Shown here in pieces: positions 61,988 to 64,000 of a stretch of DNA of 64,000 nucleotides (position 1 is the stretch's first letter; the number at the start of each line of letters is the position of its first letter). Source of the DNA: Nipponacmea schrenckii (taxonomy: Eukaryota > Mollusca > Gastropoda > Lottiidae); contig JAUJPP010000003.1 in the NCBI GenBank assembly GCA_030562195.1, forward strand, positions 43,902,602-43,966,601, read 5' to 3'. Both the position numbers and the translations under genes were made by a program. The notes beneath the pieces are model-generated. The model was not told the origin of the DNA. It was given only the letters and a program-made list of their open reading frames with translations, and did no database searches.

Positions 61988-63396
61988 GTTTTTTTCTATC
62001 CTCTTTGATAATTTCCAACAGTTGTGTAACTAGTGTTCCTAATCTTGATTGTAGTTGTTTTTCTCCGCTAAGTGTATTTAAACATTTCATTGGTCATTTT
62101 TGTCATGTGGGATGCACGTGCATACGTCAAAAGGTTATAGGTTATACTTAAAATGTTAGTTATGTCCCTTTTGAACCATTGAAAAACAAAGAATTTGTTG
62201 CCCCTTATATATTGGGGAAACGTGTCCAAATTTGATAGCGAAAAAAAAATCTTATAAATTTTTGCATTCCTGACTAATCTTAACCAACGCATTACATTTA
62301 CGTTACACAATCGCTCTAGAAGATTACTATTTTGGAAATATTTCAGTTCATATCAGTTTGGTTGTCTTTATTTACAGAGGTAGGTCTGTCTGAAGACTTA
62401 AATTGAAAAAGTTTTATGTTGGACTCATCTCACAAATTAGATATGTAGATAGAGAACTGGGCAAACCTAGCTTTACATATATATATATATAATATATATA
62501 TATATAAAAATAATGAGTGAAGATATATAATATAGATACTCAACATGGTGTAATAAACTGTCAATTATATAAGGAAGAATATCAGACCTTCATAAAATCA
62601 CGAGGAAGGAAATATACACAGTATACACAAAGTGTGCTATGTTTCTTTGTTTTATATTAATGTTATTTAAACTTAATAATCGTCACTTTAATAATTACAT
62701 ACTGCCAGTGTGTCTATCATTATGAAAGGTACTCTAAAATAACAAGTATGACAGCCATAAACTATTGTAACAAACCGTCACGCCCTGACATAAGCAAACA
62801 ATACATTAACATCATATATATACTATACAGTATAAACTTGTATAATAGTGAAATCTATATTGTTTATTCACAGGATCGTTCAATATACTTTCTACAAATT
62901 AACTTAATATTGAATAGCTTATGATTTGATTCTTATCATATTTTCTTATGAACATTGTGAAGTTTGATTGAACCAATGGTGTTCTACTCTACTTACTCGC
63001 GTGTGTCTTTATTTCGTTAACACTATACATTTTATTGGTTAGAATTGGGAGCGGTTTAAATTTCTAGTATTCGGGCTTTATGTGAGAGTTGTGTAAATAA
63101 AATTTTATTATAAGTCAATGGATTATGAGTGGAAAGTTCGATTTGTGATTTATAGTACTCATTTGGCGTGGACTTTACCTAACTAAACAATGTTACCGTC
63201 TCTGCTAATGACGATAAGAATGAAGTTATGTTGTGGAATTATTAAGTGACACTTTTATGTGTATTAAATATATGATGAAGTTTGAGTGTTATTTTCGATA
63301 TAAATGCGCTCATGTTGAGTTCCATGTTACAAACAGATAATTTTATAAATAAAAACCTAAGGTGTAAGAGCCTCATAATAAATGGTGTAAGGGGGT
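61988..63396. other. Non-coding region upstream of the linker histone gene, with a TA microsatellite
   Basis: It contains the histone promoter side. A (TA)n tract lies at 62476-62506. No protein-like frame or RNA gene was seen in the rest. Confidence 0.5.
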
Positions 63397-63477
63397 ATGG
63401 CTAGACTTTTATTCCAACTTAGTGCAGTGTTGTTAATATGTGCACTAAATGTATTGAGACCTGTTGACAATATAACA
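63397..63477 (+). CDS. Possible first coding exon with signal peptide (gene continues beyond the window)
   Basis: ATG in a GGTATGG context opens 27 codons with a basic start and a hydrophobic core (ARLLFQLSAVLLICALNVL) and then a GTAAGTAAG donor at 63478. This looks like the leader exon of a secreted or membrane protein on the plus strand. No following exon is visible in the remaining 520 bases, so it is a weak call that may be chance. Confidence 0.35.
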
Positions 63478-63774
63478 GTAAGTAAGTCTACGTTATGTAT
63501 CTGTATCATACTTATAAATAGATAGGACCTTTGAGAATTCAGAAGTCTATGTTGTACTGTAATTGCCCAATTAGACAGCTAGCGATTAGGGTGATTGAAA
63601 GTAACAAGTTACTGTTCAATTAAAGGCACTGGCATAGGGTTAAAGACATATAGTGTAAGTGACACAATCTCTCGTTTAATCGAAATGGCAATTTGTGATT
63701 TCATGTAACTTAATATACAACATCTACTCCAACAGTAGACCAGTAATGAAAAATTATTGATAACAAGTATATAT

Positions 63775-63955
63775 ATAGATAAGCTGGTGTCTCTGTCATT
63801 GCTATAGGCCTCAGTAGATCGTAATAACACCAAAAAACCGAATGAGAAAAGCTCTGCTGAAGGGTTTAGAAAATGGAACCATTGTGAGACCAAGGTCATA
63901 ATATGGAGATCTTGAGGCAAAATTAGCTAGAAAGTTTGTTGGAAGTTATAGAAAA
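63775..63955 (+). pseudogene. Partial linker histone H1-like pseudogene
   Basis: Nucleotide and residue similarity to the globular domain of the gene at 60382-61987, on the opposite strand. It carries GCTGGTGTCTCTGTCATT, then TCAGTAGATCGTAATAACACC, then MRKALLKGLENGTIVRP and YGDLEAKLARKF. Relative to the intact gene it lacks the RSFILNKY segment, has an extra A in the run before CCGAATG (frameshift) and a TAA before TATGGAGAT. The parental N- and C-terminal parts are not seen; similarity fades near 63955. Confidence 0.8.
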
Positions 63956-64000
63956 CTTCCGGACATATACAATTATATATATGCCTTCGTTAAGTTTTAT

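Noticed and set aside
1..64000. CRISPR arrays, bacterial operons, riboswitches or phage genes
   Set aside because: Spliced genes and animal protein families throughout. The tandem repeats lack regular unique spacers, so none is a CRISPR array.

Overview
This window is animal nuclear DNA. It is AT-rich, its genes are split by GT-AG introns, it lacks bacterial-style operons, and it is full of transposon relics and tandem repeats. Gene content and repeat types fit a mollusc or another spiralian invertebrate. I cannot name the species, and the lineage call is an inference.

Layout. (1) 1-5101, plus strand: the 3' part of a synaptotagmin-15-like gene in seven exons, starting inside its membrane anchor. 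(2) 7344-8456: a decayed Tc1/mariner-type DNA transposon. (3) 8957-41012, minus strand: one giant cadherin gene. I could join 62 exons into a single open frame of 10,500 nt (3,499 codons plus stop). It has a signal peptide, about 29 extracellular cadherin repeats, a membrane-proximal domain, one membrane span and a roughly 206-residue tail ending in a class I PDZ-ligand motif. Its introns hold a LINE fragment, a SINE-like element, a 142-171 bp tandem repeat and a repeat present in two introns. (4) 41013-50600: gene-free DNA with a 38/78-bp minisatellite split by a dead LINE-type retrotransposon, which itself carries a foldback insertion. (5) 52214-61987: a compact cluster of IQCK (minus), OXLD1 (minus), CCDC137 (plus) and an intron-containing linker-histone-like gene (minus). 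(6) 61988-64000: mostly non-coding, with a possible signal-peptide exon at 63397 and a broken partial copy of the linker histone gene in opposite orientation.

How the genes relate. The cadherin architecture (many repeats, membrane-proximal domain, PDZ ligand) recalls cadherin-23/protocadherin-15 adhesion filaments. The synaptotagmin lies convergent to it and seems to have lost most calcium-binding aspartates in both C2 domains. OXLD1 and CCDC137 are head to head with 414 bp between start codons, the same arrangement I recall from the human genome, which suggests a very old shared bidirectional promoter. I found no CRISPR, tRNA, rRNA or operon-like feature.

Exon borders were read by eye from splice consensus and frame continuity. 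They are internally consistent but not backed by transcripts.
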